NCBI GenBank assembly: GCA_022841325.1
Contig: JALHRS010000015.1
Coordinates: 25,432 to 89,431 of the forward strand
DNA from: Lysobacterales bacterium
Lineage (GTDB): Bacteria; Pseudomonadota; Gammaproteobacteria; Xanthomonadales; SZUA-5
Reading direction: 5' to 3'
DNA: 64,000 bases
Shown here: positions 23,710-32,293 of the stretch, piece after piece
Position numbering within the stretch: the first letter of the stretch is position 1
Layout: every line of letters begins with the position of its first letter
Made by a program: the position numbers and the translations under genes
The notes under the pieces: generated by a model
What the model saw: the letters and a program-made list of their open reading frames with translations, nothing else
Databases searched by the model: none
What the model was told of the DNA's origin: nothing

Positions 23710-26184
23710 CTACGCCTCTTCCACCGCCTCGAAGTCGATCTCATCCAGACGCGAGGGTTCGCCGAACAGATGGCCCTGCACATAATCGACCTTGGCGGCG
23801 CGCAGCCAGGTCAAGGCCTTGAGCGAATCGACGCGTTCGGCAATGACCTTGAGCTTGAGCGTGTGCGCCATCTGGGTCAGGGACAGGGCCATGGCCCGAT
23901 CGACTTCGCTGCCCTGCTTCTCGGCGACGAACTCGCCGCTGACCTTGACCAGATCCACCGGCAGCCACTTGAGGTGCGACAGCGAATTGTTGCCGGCGCC
24001 GAAATCGTCCAGCGCAAAGCGGCAACCGAGCTTCTTCAGCTGGGTGATGAAGCGTCGCGCCGCGTGCAGCTGGAAGATCTCACCGGTTTCCGAAATCTCG
24101 AAGATGAAGCGGTCCGGGCGCACGCGGTGGCTGGCGAAGGTGTTCTCGATATGCACCAGCGCCTCGGCATCCTGCAGCGTCTGGTTGGACAGATTGATCG
24201 AGAAGCCGACCCTGGAATCATCGCTCAGGCGAGTGGCCATGCGCACGGCGCGCGCCACCACCCAGAGATCGATCTTGGGCATCAGATTGGCGCGCTCGGC
24301 CAGCGGCACGAAGACGCTGGGACTGACCCACTGGCCATCGCGATTGACCATCCGGATCAGGATTTCGTAAATCTGCTCGCCGGTGTTGACCCGAGGTATG
24401 CCGGCCTTGCCGCCGGCCGGCAGGCATTCGATCGGAATGATCGGATGCCCGAGCAGGATGATCCGGTCCTCGCCCATGGCTTCGCGGATGCGCTGTGCCC
24501 ATCCCGCCTCGAGCTCGCGCGCGGCGCGCGAATCGCTTTCGACCACGAAGATCTGGGTCTGGTTCTGGCCCCGTCGCTTGGCCTGGGCGCAGGCCTGGCG
24601 AGCATTTTCCAGCACATATTCGGCGGAGGGCGAATCCTTGCTGACGATGGCGACACCCACCGACACCGTCACCCCCAGTGCGCGACCCGCATGATCGGTA
24701 TAGCGGGCCTCCCGCAGCATTTCGCGCAGGCTGTCAGCCAGCGTGTAGATATGTTCCAGCTGCACATCTTCCAGTCGCAGCGCGAACTGATCGTGTTCCA
24801 GCCGTGCCAGGCCATCGTGATCGCGCAGGCGCGCCTGCAAGCGCTGGCCGATGTCGACCAGCAACTGCTGCCCGGCAACTTCGCCCGCATTTTCAAGTAC
24901 CTGCGTGTAGCGATCGACGTCGATGAAGAGGATCGCGCCGTAGCCGCCAGCCTTGCGCCGGTCCACCGACTGCGCCAGCTCGGCCAGAAACTGGCGCCGG
25001 TTGGCCAGGCCGGTGAGTACATCGTGATCGATCTCCCAGCGCACCCGTTCCACGCTCTTGCGCTCGGAGATGTCGCGAAACACCACCACTGAACCTTCGG
25101 TCTCGCCGGCCACCAGCATCGGTACCAGACTGCATTCCACCGGCAGCATGCGCCCGTCGGCGGTGGCGAATACCGTCTCCACACGCACCGAGACGTCGAC
25201 GCGTTCCACCGCCAGGCGCAACTGGCCGCCATCCTTGCCGACCAGCTCGGACTCGTCGTTGCAGCCCAGCAGGCGGCAAGCCGTGGGATTGGCAAAAGTC
25301 ACCACACCCGCCTCGTCCAGCCCGTAGACACCGTCGCCCACCGAACGCAGGATCCCGTCCAGGCGCCGCCGTTCGCTATCGGTATTGCGGCGATCGTAGA
25401 CCGAGCGCGCCAGCGCCTTGATGCGCGCCAGCGTCAGCGACACCACTTCGTTCTTGAACATGCACTCGACGGCACCGGCATCCAGGCATTTCTGGATCAG
25501 CTCATCGCCATAGGTGGCGGTGATCATGGCCACCAGCGCACCCTCCGTGGCCGGATCCACGCGCAGTTTGCGCACCAGTTCGTCACCCGTGCCATCAGGC
25601 AGGTAGTAGTCGACCACGATCAGGTCATAGCGGCCGGCGCGGGCGCGGGCGAAGCCCTCGGCTATGCTCTCGGCCAGATCCACCTGCATGCCCTGTTGAG
25701 TCAACAACTGGTGGTAGGTGCGGCGCACGCTGACCGAGTCATCGACCAGCAGCAGCCGCATCGGACTCTGCGGCGTCACCCGCTCGGGCGGCCGGCTGAA
25801 CAACAGATTGGGCGAGAGCTCGCTGATGGCGCCCGGCACCTGCCAGAACTGCGACCACAGCAGGCGCATCGAACCACCACGGCGCTCCAGCCAGGAATCG
25901 AGCTTGGGCAGGGGTGCATGGCTGAGGATCAGCAAGGGCAGGATGCTGCCGGGCAGCTCGCGCACGATCTTCAGCAGCGCCTGGCATTCGGCCGGTTCCC
26001 GCTCGGGTATGCCGATGACGAGCAGCGCCGGCAGCCGGGACGCCACCACCCGCTGGCGCATCTCGTCTACAGCATCGCCGAAGCGCTCGAAATGACAGGC
26101 AATACCCACACCTGCAGACTCCAGCGTGCGCTCCAGCAAGTTGCATAGCGTCGCCGAGCGTTCGACGACCAGAATCTCAGGCAT
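23710..26184 (-). CDS. Receiver-PAS-GGDEF-EAL response regulator with degenerate GGDEF
   Basis: The 824-residue product starts with a receiver-like domain lacking an obvious phospho-acceptor (1-120). A complete receiver follows (about 140-265; LLLVDDS and VVDYYLP), then PAS (about 275-385), GGDEF-like (390-550) and EAL (560-815). The GGDEF signature reads RLEHDQF, so cyclase activity is probably lost. The EAL domain keeps the catalytic set (EIL in place of EAL, NLSNQTL, EISETGE, DDFGAGNNS, KVSGEF, IAERVD), so phosphodiesterase activity is plausible. It faces the phosphatase-STAS pair. With the PAS-GGDEF-EAL protein at 13781-16084 it makes c-di-GMP control a theme of the window. Confidence 0.9.
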   Translation of the reverse strand: MPEILVVERSATLCNLLERTLESAGVGIACHFERFGDAVDEMRQRVVASRLPALLVIGIPEREPAECQALLKIVRELPGSILPLLILSHAPLPKLDSWLERRGGSMRLLWSQFWQVPGAISELSPNLLFSRPPERVTPQSPMRLLLVDDSVSVRRTYHQLLTQQGMQVDLAESIAEGFARARAGRYDLIVVDYYLPDGTGDELVRKLRVDPATEGALVAMITATYGDELIQKCLDAGAVECMFKNEVVSLTLARIKALARSVYDRRNTDSERRRLDGILRSVGDGVYGLDEAGVVTFANPTACRLLGCNDESELVGKDGGQLRLAVERVDVSVRVETVFATADGRMLPVECSLVPMLVAGETEGSVVVFRDISERKSVERVRWEIDHDVLTGLANRRQFLAELAQSVDRRKAGGYGAILFIDVDRYTQVLENAGEVAGQQLLVDIGQRLQARLRDHDGLARLEHDQFALRLEDVQLEHIYTLADSLREMLREARYTDHAGRALGVTVSVGVAIVSKDSPSAEYVLENARQACAQAKRRGQNQTQIFVVESDSRAARELEAGWAQRIREAMGEDRIILLGHPIIPIECLPAGGKAGIPRVNTGEQIYEILIRMVNRDGQWVSPSVFVPLAERANLMPKIDLWVVARAVRMATRLSDDSRVGFSINLSNQTLQDAEALVHIENTFASHRVRPDRFIFEISETGEIFQLHAARRFITQLKKLGCRFALDDFGAGNNSLSHLKWLPVDLVKVSGEFVAEKQGSEVDRAMALSLTQMAHTLKLKVIAERVDSLKALTWLRAAKVDYVQGHLFGEPSRLDEIDFEAVEEA

Positions 26185-26495
26185 GTGGCGGCATCAGGAA
26201 GCGCATTCAGGAATCCGCAATGTTGCAACAGTACGAACGGAATGAACAGGCCGACCAACGGCGCGGAACGGACTTTTTTGACTGTCCCGTTGTGCCTGTT
26301 CCGCTGTGCCTGTTGAAGTGTCCAGCCCAGCCCGGACCTGACCGGGCCGGGATCCATGACGGCGGCCGCCAGGTCCTGCGGCGTTGCGGAACAACTCTAC
26401 CCTCACCTGCGCTGGAGTCTGGGCTCCAATCGCGGGCTTTGCGGCATTGCTCAAGCGCGATAGGCTCAGGGATTCCCGCTTGACCGGAACACGCC
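26185..26495. other. Intergenic region between divergent genes
   Basis: This 311-base gap separates the minus-strand receiver protein from the plus-strand aminotransferase and presumably holds both promoters. It has a run of six T residues near 26274-26279 and a CTGTTCCGCTGTGCCTGTTG-like stretch with short internal repeats. I see no gene; the open frames here lack any recognisable domain. Confidence 0.4.
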
Positions 26496-27617
26496 ATGCC
26501 AAGCTTCATGCCACCTGAGCGATTGCTGTTGGGTCCAGGCCCATCCAATGTGTCATCACGCATCCTGCAGGCGCTGGCGCGCCCGACCATCGGCCATCTG
26601 GATCCTCAGTTCGTGGGCATGATGGACGAGCTGAAAGCGCTGCTGCGCTATGCCTTCATCACCGAAAACCCGTTGACGGTGCCGGTTTCGGCGCCGGGTT
26701 CGGCCGGTATGGAGACCTGCTTCGTCAATCTGATCGAAGCGGGTGACACCGTGATCGTCTGCCAGAACGGCGTGTTCGGCGGCCGCATGAAGGAAAACGT
26801 GCTGCGCATCGGCGCCACCCCGGTCATGGTGCAGGACGATTTCGGCAAGGCCATCGACCTCAACAAGGTCGCCGAAGCCTTCAAGGCCAATCCCGGCGTC
26901 AAGGCGCTGGCCTTTGTCCACGCGGAAACCTCGACCGGCGTCGAATCCGACGCCCAGGCCCTGTGCCAGCTGGCGCACGAGCATGGCGCACTGGCCATCG
27001 TCGATGCCGTCACCAGTCTGGGTGGCATTCCGCTCAGGGTGGATGCCTGGGGCGTGGATGCGATCTACTCCGGGTCGCAGAAATGCCTGTCGGCACCGCC
27101 GGGACTGTCACCGGTGAGCTTCGGCGAGCGCGCTGTCGCCGCACTGAAAGCCCGCAAGACGCCGGTGCAGAGCTGGTTCCTCGATCTCAGCCTGGTCATG
27201 GCCTACTGGCAGGGCGAGGGCGCGCGCAGTTATCACCATACCGCCCCGATCAACATGCTCTATGGCCTGCACGAATCGCTGGTGATGCTGCAGGAAGAAG
27301 GCCTGGAAGCGGCCTGGGCCCGGCATCGGCGCAATCACGAGCGTCTGCACGATGGATTGCAGCGCATGGGCCTGGAGTTGCTGGTGGACGAACGCCACCG
27401 CCTGCCGCAGCTCAACACCGTCTGCATCCCCGAAGGCGTCGAAGATCTGGCCGTGCGCCGGCAGTTGCTGGACCAGCACAGCATCGAGATCGGTGCTGGC
27501 CTCGGCTCCCTGGCCAGCAAGATCTGGCGCATCGGCCTGATGGGTGCCAGCAGTCATCCAGACAGCGTCGACCGCGTACTGGCCGCGTTGTCGCAGGTGC
27601 TGAAGCGGCCGCTGTAG
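26496..27617 (+). CDS. Class V aminotransferase (alanine-glyoxylate / serine-pyruvate type)
   Basis: The 373-residue product matches the AGXT-like branch of class V PLP aminotransferases. It has the start RLLLGPGPSNVSSRIL, then GHLDPQF, VSAPGSAGMETCFVNL, VHAETSTGVE, and IVDAVTSLGG with the cofactor aspartate. The Schiff-base lysine is in YSGSQKCLSAPPG, and ARSYHHTAPINMLYGL follows. The enzyme moves an amino group between alanine or serine and glyoxylate or pyruvate. Length and motifs are complete. REP repeats follow the stop; serine deaminase lies two genes on, giving a local serine/glyoxylate theme. Confidence 0.92.
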   Translation: MPSFMPPERLLLGPGPSNVSSRILQALARPTIGHLDPQFVGMMDELKALLRYAFITENPLTVPVSAPGSAGMETCFVNLIEAGDTVIVCQNGVFGGRMKENVLRIGATPVMVQDDFGKAIDLNKVAEAFKANPGVKALAFVHAETSTGVESDAQALCQLAHEHGALAIVDAVTSLGGIPLRVDAWGVDAIYSGSQKCLSAPPGLSPVSFGERAVAALKARKTPVQSWFLDLSLVMAYWQGEGARSYHHTAPINMLYGLHESLVMLQEEGLEAAWARHRRNHERLHDGLQRMGLELLVDERHRLPQLNTVCIPEGVEDLAVRRQLLDQHSIEIGAGLGSLASKIWRIGLMGASSHPDSVDRVLAALSQVLKRPL

Positions 27618-27774
27618 AGCGACCTTGCGTCGCGATCGGCGAATCAGATCGCGATCTTGATCGCGGATGAATCCGCTCCCACTGTGGGAGCGACCTCGCG
27701 TCGCGACTCGGTCTGCCTCGATGCAGGATTTTCGCCGCGACGGTCGCGACGGTCGCGCCGCAAGGGCGCTCCTA
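27618..27774. repeat. REP-like repeat cluster
   Basis: The stretch holds alternating GAGCGACCTTGCGTCGCGAT- and GCGGATGAATCCGCTCCCAC-type units. The sub-palindrome AATCCGCTCCCACTGTGGGAGCG sits near 27671-27693 and GGTCGCGACGGTCGCG near 27742. The last unit supplies the TAG stop of the minus-strand glutaredoxin gene. Related units are at 8169, 38651 and 41861. Confidence 0.8.
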
Positions 27775-27996
27775 CGACAGCAACGCCCGCACAGCCGCGA
27801 TGTCGAAGGGCCAATCGAGCGCGCGGCCGTCGCTGGATTCGACCACCGGTATGCGCAGTCCGTAGGCCGCACCCAACTCCGGATCGGCGTCGATATCGAT
27901 CATGGTGATGATTCGATCGAGCCCGGCCTGATGCAGCATCGCCAGGGCCTGATCGCAGAGCTCGCAGTGCTCACGGTGATAAAACTGAAGGCGCAT
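27772..27996 (-). CDS. Glutaredoxin family protein
   Basis: The 74-residue product is a short glutaredoxin-like protein. FYHREHCELCDQAL has the CxxC active site near the N-terminus, followed by ITMIDIDADPELGAAYGLRIPVVESSDG with the cis-proline motif RIPVVE. It is a small cytoplasmic thiol-disulfide protein of the DUF836/glutaredoxin type. A GGAG ribosome-binding site precedes the ATG at 27996. The gene is divergent from sdaA, 71 bases away. Its stop codon lies in the adjacent repeat, so the repeat may have set the present end of the protein. Confidence 0.88.
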   Translation of the reverse strand: MRLQFYHREHCELCDQALAMLHQAGLDRIITMIDIDADPELGAAYGLRIPVVESSDGRALDWPFDIAAVRALLS

Positions 27997-28067
27997 CGTC
28001 ACTCCGTGTTCGCAGCGTGGATTAGCCAAGCATAATCCTCGGCCCCGGACACACACTGAACACCGCC

Positions 28068-29447
28068 ATGGCTGTCAGCGTTTTCGACTTGTTCAAGATC
28101 GGCATCGGCCCGTCTTCCTCGCACACCGTCGGGCCGATGCGCGCCGCCTGCCGCTTTGCCGGCCGCCTGGAAGAGCGCGAGCTGCTGACCCGTTGTGTGC
28201 GCCTGCGCGGCGAGTTGTTTGGCTCCCTTGCCCACACCGGTCGCGGTCACGGCACCGACAAGGCCGTGCTGCTGGGCTTCGAAGGCTCCGAGCCGGACCA
28301 GTGCGATCCGGATCTGATCCCAGAGACGCTCGAGCGCATCCGCGCGGGCAAGCGCCTGAATCTGCTGGGTAAACACGAGATCCGCTTCGACGAGAAGACC
28401 GATCTGGTATTCAACAAGCGGCAGAAGCTGCCCTATCACTCGAATGGAATGCGTTTCACCGCCTACGACGAACGCGACGACGTGCTGTTCACCCGCGACT
28501 ACTATTCCGTGGGTGGCGGCTTCGTGGTCAATCACGACGAGGCCGCGGCCGATCGCATCGTCCCCGATGCCACGCCGATGCCCTACCCCTTTGCCAGCGG
28601 TGACGAATTGCTGGCGCGCTGCGCCGAATCCGGCCAGACGATTGCGCAGCTGGTATTCCAGAATGAACTGGCCTGGCGCAGCGAGGCCGAAATCCGCGGC
28701 GGTTTGATGACCCTCTGGCAGGCCATGCAGGACTGTGTCTCCCGCGGCCTGCGCGAAGGCGGCGTGCTGCCCGGTGGGCTCAAGGTGGTGCGTCGTGCGC
28801 CGGCCATGCAGCGCGAACTGACCGCCCGACCGGAAGCCAATCTGCGCGACCCGCTCACCATCCTCGACTGGGTCAATCTGTATGCGCTGGCGGTCAACGA
28901 GGAGAACGCGGCCGGCGGTCGGGTGGTCACGGCACCTACCAACGGCGCCGCCGGCATCGTGCCGGCCGTGCTGCATTATTACTCGCGCTTCTCGCCGGGC
29001 GCCAACGATGAGGGAGTACTGAATTTTCTGCTGACCGCCGGCGCCATCGGCATCCTCTACAAGGAAAACGCCTCGATATCCGGCGCTGAAGTGGGTTGTC
29101 AGGGCGAGGTAGGCGTGGCCTGCTCGATGGCCGCCGGCGGCCTGACCGCGGCTCTGGGCGGCAGCGTGCTGCAGGTCGAGAACGCCGCCGAGATCGGCAT
29201 GGAACACAATCTCGGCCTGACCTGCGATCCCATCGGCGGTCTGGTCCAGATTCCCTGCATCGAGCGCAATGCCATGGGCGCGGTCAAGGCCATCAATGCC
29301 TCGCGCATGGCCCTGCGCGGCGACGGCAAGCACCATGTGTCGCTGGACAAGGTCATCAAGACCATGCGCGACACCGGCCGCGACATGCAGGACAAGTACA
29401 AGGAAACCAGTCGCGGCGGACTCGCGGTGAACGTCATCGAATGCTGA
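28068..29447 (+). CDS. sdaA: L-serine ammonia-lyase (single-chain, iron-sulfur type)
   Basis: The 459-residue enzyme converts L-serine to pyruvate and ammonia. It starts [21 protein letters not shown], diagnostic for this family. Cluster cysteines lie in [34 protein letters not shown], and the upstream [14 protein letters not shown] region is also conserved. Length matches the E. coli-type single-chain enzyme with N-terminal beta and C-terminal alpha parts. CATAAT at 28033-28038 could be a -10 element. The last seven bases overlap the next gene, so the two are translationally linked. Confidence 0.95.
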   Translation: MAVSVFDLFKIGIGPSSSHTVGPMRAACRFAGRLEERELLTRCVRLRGELFGSLAHTGRGHGTDKAVLLGFEGSEPDQCDPDLIPETLERIRAGKRLNLLGKHEIRFDEKTDLVFNKRQKLPYHSNGMRFTAYDERDDVLFTRDYYSVGGGFVVNHDEAAADRIVPDATPMPYPFASGDELLARCAESGQTIAQLVFQNELAWRSEAEIRGGLMTLWQAMQDCVSRGLREGGVLPGGLKVVRRAPAMQRELTARPEANLRDPLTILDWVNLYALAVNEENAAGGRVVTAPTNGAAGIVPAVLHYYSRFSPGANDEGVLNFLLTAGAIGILYKENASISGAEVGCQGEVGVACSMAAGGLTAALGGSVLQVENAAEIGMEHNLGLTCDPIGGLVQIPCIERNAMGAVKAINASRMALRGDGKHHVSLDKVIKTMRDTGRDMQDKYKETSRGGLAVNVIEC

Positions 29448-30631
29448 AACGTCTGCTCTCGCTGCTGGCCCAGGCCTGGATCATCCTCGGCATCTCGGTG
29501 CTGTTGCTGTTCTTGAGCGACCAGCTGCTGCGCCTGGTGTTGCCGGCGCCAGTCGGCGACGCGCCCCTGGATGCGACCATGCAGGCGCCGCCGCGTGAAC
29601 AGGCGGACGCGGTCGCCGCTGACGGCTGGATCTCCCAGTACTGGCGCGAGCACGCCGCCTCCCGATACACCGAATGGCACAGCTATGTGTACTGGCGCCG
29701 GCGCGCCTACGCGGGCGAGCTGATCCATATCGATGCCCATGGCTTCCGCCAGACCCCGCACCTGCAGCCCAGGGCCGAGCGCCACATCTGGCTGTTTGGC
29801 GGTTCGACCGTGTGGGGCACGGGTAACCGTGATTCCGGCACGCTGGCGGCGCAACTGGAGCAGGTTTACCTGGAACGCGCGCCGGAACTCGGCGTGCGCG
29901 TCGACAATTTCGGCGAGTCCGGCTATGTCAGCCGCCAGAGTCTGACCGCCTTCCAGTCGGCGCTGAGTTGCCCCGAGGCGCCGGCCGATCTGGCGATCTT
30001 CCTCGACGGCGCCAACGACGTCTTCGCCGCGCTGCAGACGGGCACTGCCGGTCTGCCCCAGAACGAGGATAACCGCCGGCGCGAATTCAACAGTTCCAGG
30101 CAAGCCGGACAATTGCTGCGCTCCTGGCTGCTACGGCTGGAAGGGATCATGCGCCTGGCTGGCGTGTCGTCGGGGACGATCGCCGAGGCCGACTTGCCGG
30201 CCCTGGCGCAGGCCATTGCCAAGCACTACTTCAGCCAGATCAAACAGGCGCAGGCGCTGGCCATGCGCTTTGACGTGGATCTTATTTACCTGTGGCAACC
30301 CACGGCCTTTGACCGGAATCCGCCCCGGGGCGACGAGGCTGCCATCGTGGGGGCATCGTCGGCGCTGCATGTGCAGCTGCAGCGACTGAGCACGCAGCAG
30401 GTGGCGACCCTGCATCAGAGGGCACAGCTGTCGCCGATCCTGCCGCTGGCGGATCTGCCCGGGATCCTTGATGCCACCGCGGACCCGGTGTTCTTCGATT
30501 TCGTGCACCTGTCCGAGGCCGGCCAGCGCGTGCTCGCGGAACAGCTCTACCAACTCAGTCACGAGAAACTGCGCCTGCGCACGGCCCGGCAATTGCCTCT
30601 GGCTCAGTGCCCTGATCGTCCGCTAGGCTAA
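29441..30631 (+). CDS. Membrane-anchored SGNH/GDSL-like hydrolase
   Basis: The 396-residue product has one N-terminal membrane segment (about 9-27: [19 protein letters not shown]) and an SGNH-type domain in the periplasm. Block I is [12 protein letters not shown] with the nucleophile serine, block III is [12 protein letters not shown], and block V is [12 protein letters not shown] with the catalytic Asp/His. Such proteins remove or transfer acyl groups on polysaccharides or other substrates; the substrate here is unknown. The ATG at 29441 overlaps the end of sdaA by seven bases. The C-terminus is followed by tandem repeats. Confidence 0.85.
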   Translation: MLKRLLSLLAQAWIILGISVLLLFLSDQLLRLVLPAPVGDAPLDATMQAPPREQADAVAADGWISQYWREHAASRYTEWHSYVYWRRRAYAGELIHIDAHGFRQTPHLQPRAERHIWLFGGSTVWGTGNRDSGTLAAQLEQVYLERAPELGVRVDNFGESGYVSRQSLTAFQSALSCPEAPADLAIFLDGANDVFAALQTGTAGLPQNEDNRRREFNSSRQAGQLLRSWLLRLEGIMRLAGVSSGTIAEADLPALAQAIAKHYFSQIKQAQALAMRFDVDLIYLWQPTAFDRNPPRGDEAAIVGASSALHVQLQRLSTQQVATLHQRAQLSPILPLADLPGILDATADPVFFDFVHLSEAGQRVLAEQLYQLSHEKLRLRTARQLPLAQCPDRPLG

Positions 30632-30634
30632 GAT

Positions 30635-30666
30635 CTGGTTGTTGGTTGCTGGTTGTTGGTTGCTGG
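30635..30666. repeat. Short tandem repeat, 14-base unit CTGGTTGTTGGTTG x 2.3
   Basis: Two perfect copies (30635-30648 and 30649-30662) plus four bases of a third lie directly after the SGNH-hydrolase stop. Such a unit can change copy number by slippage; it is outside coding sequence. Confidence 0.85.
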
Positions 30667-30725
30667 ATGGCCCGCGCCAGTCGTCAGCAGCAAGTGCTGA
30701 GCTTTGCTCTGGAGAGTGCTGCGGC

Positions 30726-31811
30726 ATGGGTGTGAGACGCCTGTCAGAAGTAGGCCGAGGGTGCCGCGCAGCGGCTCCCCGGCGCTTTACGCCGTCCTGG
30801 AGGGCGCCGCGCTGCGGCGCCGCTTTGTGCTGCCAGGAGATCAACAGCGGCCGCGCAGGCGCGCGGCCCTCCTCGTCCCCAGCTCTTGGCCTGACGCTGC
30901 TGCTCGCCCTGGCGCTGCTGCTGACCGCCGGCAGCGCCTGGTCCAAGCGCATCTATTCCTACCAGGACGAACAGGGCGTGGCGCACTTCAGTGATCGTCC
31001 ACCCAGCGATGCCACCGGGGAAGTCAGCGAACAGCTGATCAAGGTCGATCCCAAGAAACTGGTGTTCCTGCGCGAAGACGGGCCGGACAACGACAAGCGC
31101 TATTCGCTGTGGAACGGTTATGGCGGCCCCATCGAGGTGCTGATGCGCTTCGAGGATTCAGCCAACGTCATCAGCGAACCGGTGCTGCCGGGCACGCGGG
31201 TGATTCCGCCGCAGCAGCATTCGCTGATCCTGCAGGTACAACCACTGGACCTGCAGCGTTCGTGGAGCTATCGCTGGAGCTATCAGTACGTGCCCGGAGA
31301 TCCGGCGGCGCGGCCCGATCCGAATGCCGAGTACGTGCTGCCCTTCAACCCCAGTCTGCCGCTGCGGGTCGATCAGGGCTTCGGTGGTGAATACAGCCAC
31401 AGCGACGCCCACAGCTTTCATGCCGTCGACATCGCCATGGACGAAGGCACGCCGGTACGTGCCGCCCGCGCCGGCGTGGTCATGGCTGTGGAGAACGATT
31501 TCTATGGAGCCGGCACCAACCTCGCCAAGTTCGGCGACCGCGCCAACCATATCCGCATCCTGCACAGCGACGGCACCATGGCCGTCTATGCGCATCTGGC
31601 ACTGGAGAGCGTGATCGTCGGCATCGGCGACCGCGTGCGCGCCGGCGAGCAGATCGCCAGGAGCGGCAACACCGGCTTCTCCTCCGGCCCACATCTGCAT
31701 TTCGTGATCCAGCGCAACAGCGGCGGCACGCTGGTCTCGGTGCCCTTTGCCTTCACCGTGGACGGCCAACGCATCCAACCCACCCAGGGCAAGATGCTCG
31801 GCGGCCAGTAG
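30726..31811 (+). CDS. M23 (LytM-type) peptidase with N-terminal DUF4124 domain; start unclear
   Basis: The secure part starts with a signal-like segment (ALGLTLLLALALLLTAGSAWS), then a DUF4124 domain (RIYSYQDEQGVAHFSDRPPS) and an M23 metallopeptidase domain. The zinc site is visible as HAVDIAMDEG (H and D), followed by HIRILHSDGTMAVYAHL, RSGNTGFSSGPHLHFVI (HxH). It is probably an envelope peptidoglycan endopeptidase. No ATG lies close to the signal segment: the nearest in-frame starts are ATG 30726, GTG 30732 and TTG 30825. The 54 residues before the signal segment include a dispersed repeat (30811-30874), so the original start may have been displaced. Confidence 0.75.
   Translation: MGVRRLSEVGRGCRAAAPRRFTPSWRAPRCGAALCCQEINSGRAGARPSSSPALGLTLLLALALLLTAGSAWSKRIYSYQDEQGVAHFSDRPPSDATGEVSEQLIKVDPKKLVFLREDGPDNDKRYSLWNGYGGPIEVLMRFEDSANVISEPVLPGTRVIPPQQHSLILQVQPLDLQRSWSYRWSYQYVPGDPAARPDPNAEYVLPFNPSLPLRVDQGFGGEYSHSDAHSFHAVDIAMDEGTPVRAARAGVVMAVENDFYGAGTNLAKFGDRANHIRILHSDGTMAVYAHLALESVIVGIGDRVRAGEQIARSGNTGFSSGPHLHFVIQRNSGGTLVSVPFAFTVDGQRIQPTQGKMLGGQ
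30811..30874. repeat. Second copy of the 64-base GC-rich repeat, inside the M23 reading frame
   Basis: The unit matches 12427-12490 over its full length without gaps: GCTGCGGCGCCGCTTTG, an eight-base variable segment, GGAGATCAA, then an AGCGGCCGCGCAGGCGCG core ending CCCTCCTC. Outside the variable segment only two bases differ. It lies in frame within the 5' part of the peptidase gene. Confidence 0.8.
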
Positions 31812-32293
31812 GGCGGAACCCGCCCGCCGCTGCCAGAAGCCGGACGCGAAGTACGCCAAGGAAAAACAGAAAGAACGCAAAGGATCGCGAGCTTGTTTGT
31901 CGGACTGCCTTGCTGAGGGCGCAGGTATTAATGCGTCATTGCGAGGAACACTGTGACGAAGCAATCCAGGGATTCGCAGCCGTGCTCCTGGATTGCTTCG
32001 CTCCGCTCGCAATGACGCCGGTGGTTCATGGCACGGGTGCAGCTAGCTCTCAATGACGCCTGCTTGTCTCCCACACTCACGGGATGACCGACAAATGCGG
32101 CCTGCATTTCCGATCTCTTCAGGGCATCTTCAAGATCTGAACGCTGTTCTCTGTGTTCTCTCGGCTTTTCCTTGGCGTTCTCTGTGTGCAGCTTCTGGCC
32201 ACGACCTGCCTCAGGACAGGATTGTCGCGGTTGCGGCCGCGCCAGCGCGCAGCCATCCTCAGAGTCGCTTCGAAGCTGTCACCGGCCCCGCTC
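31812..32293. repeat. Nested inverted-repeat element between the M23 and ppsA genes
   Basis: The gap has no gene. An inner palindrome spans 31934-32017: outer arms CGTCATTGCGAG and CTCGCAATGACG (31934-31945, 32006-32017) and inner arms 31957-31970 and 31987-32000, all perfect. It is flanked by inverted imperfect arms at 31833-31865 and 32166-32198, both holding CCAGAAGC and ACGCCAAGGAAAA. The whole is a repeat within a repeat, unlike any standard insertion sequence, with no transposase. Confidence 0.75.

Noticed and set aside
23511..23822. Plus-strand frame between the STAS and receiver genes
   Set aside because: It overlaps the end of the well-supported minus-strand gene and has low-complexity Pro/Arg composition.
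29096..29440. Upstream extension of the SGNH hydrolase inside sdaA
   Set aside because: It overlaps conserved sdaA coding sequence and would place the membrane anchor far from the N-terminus.
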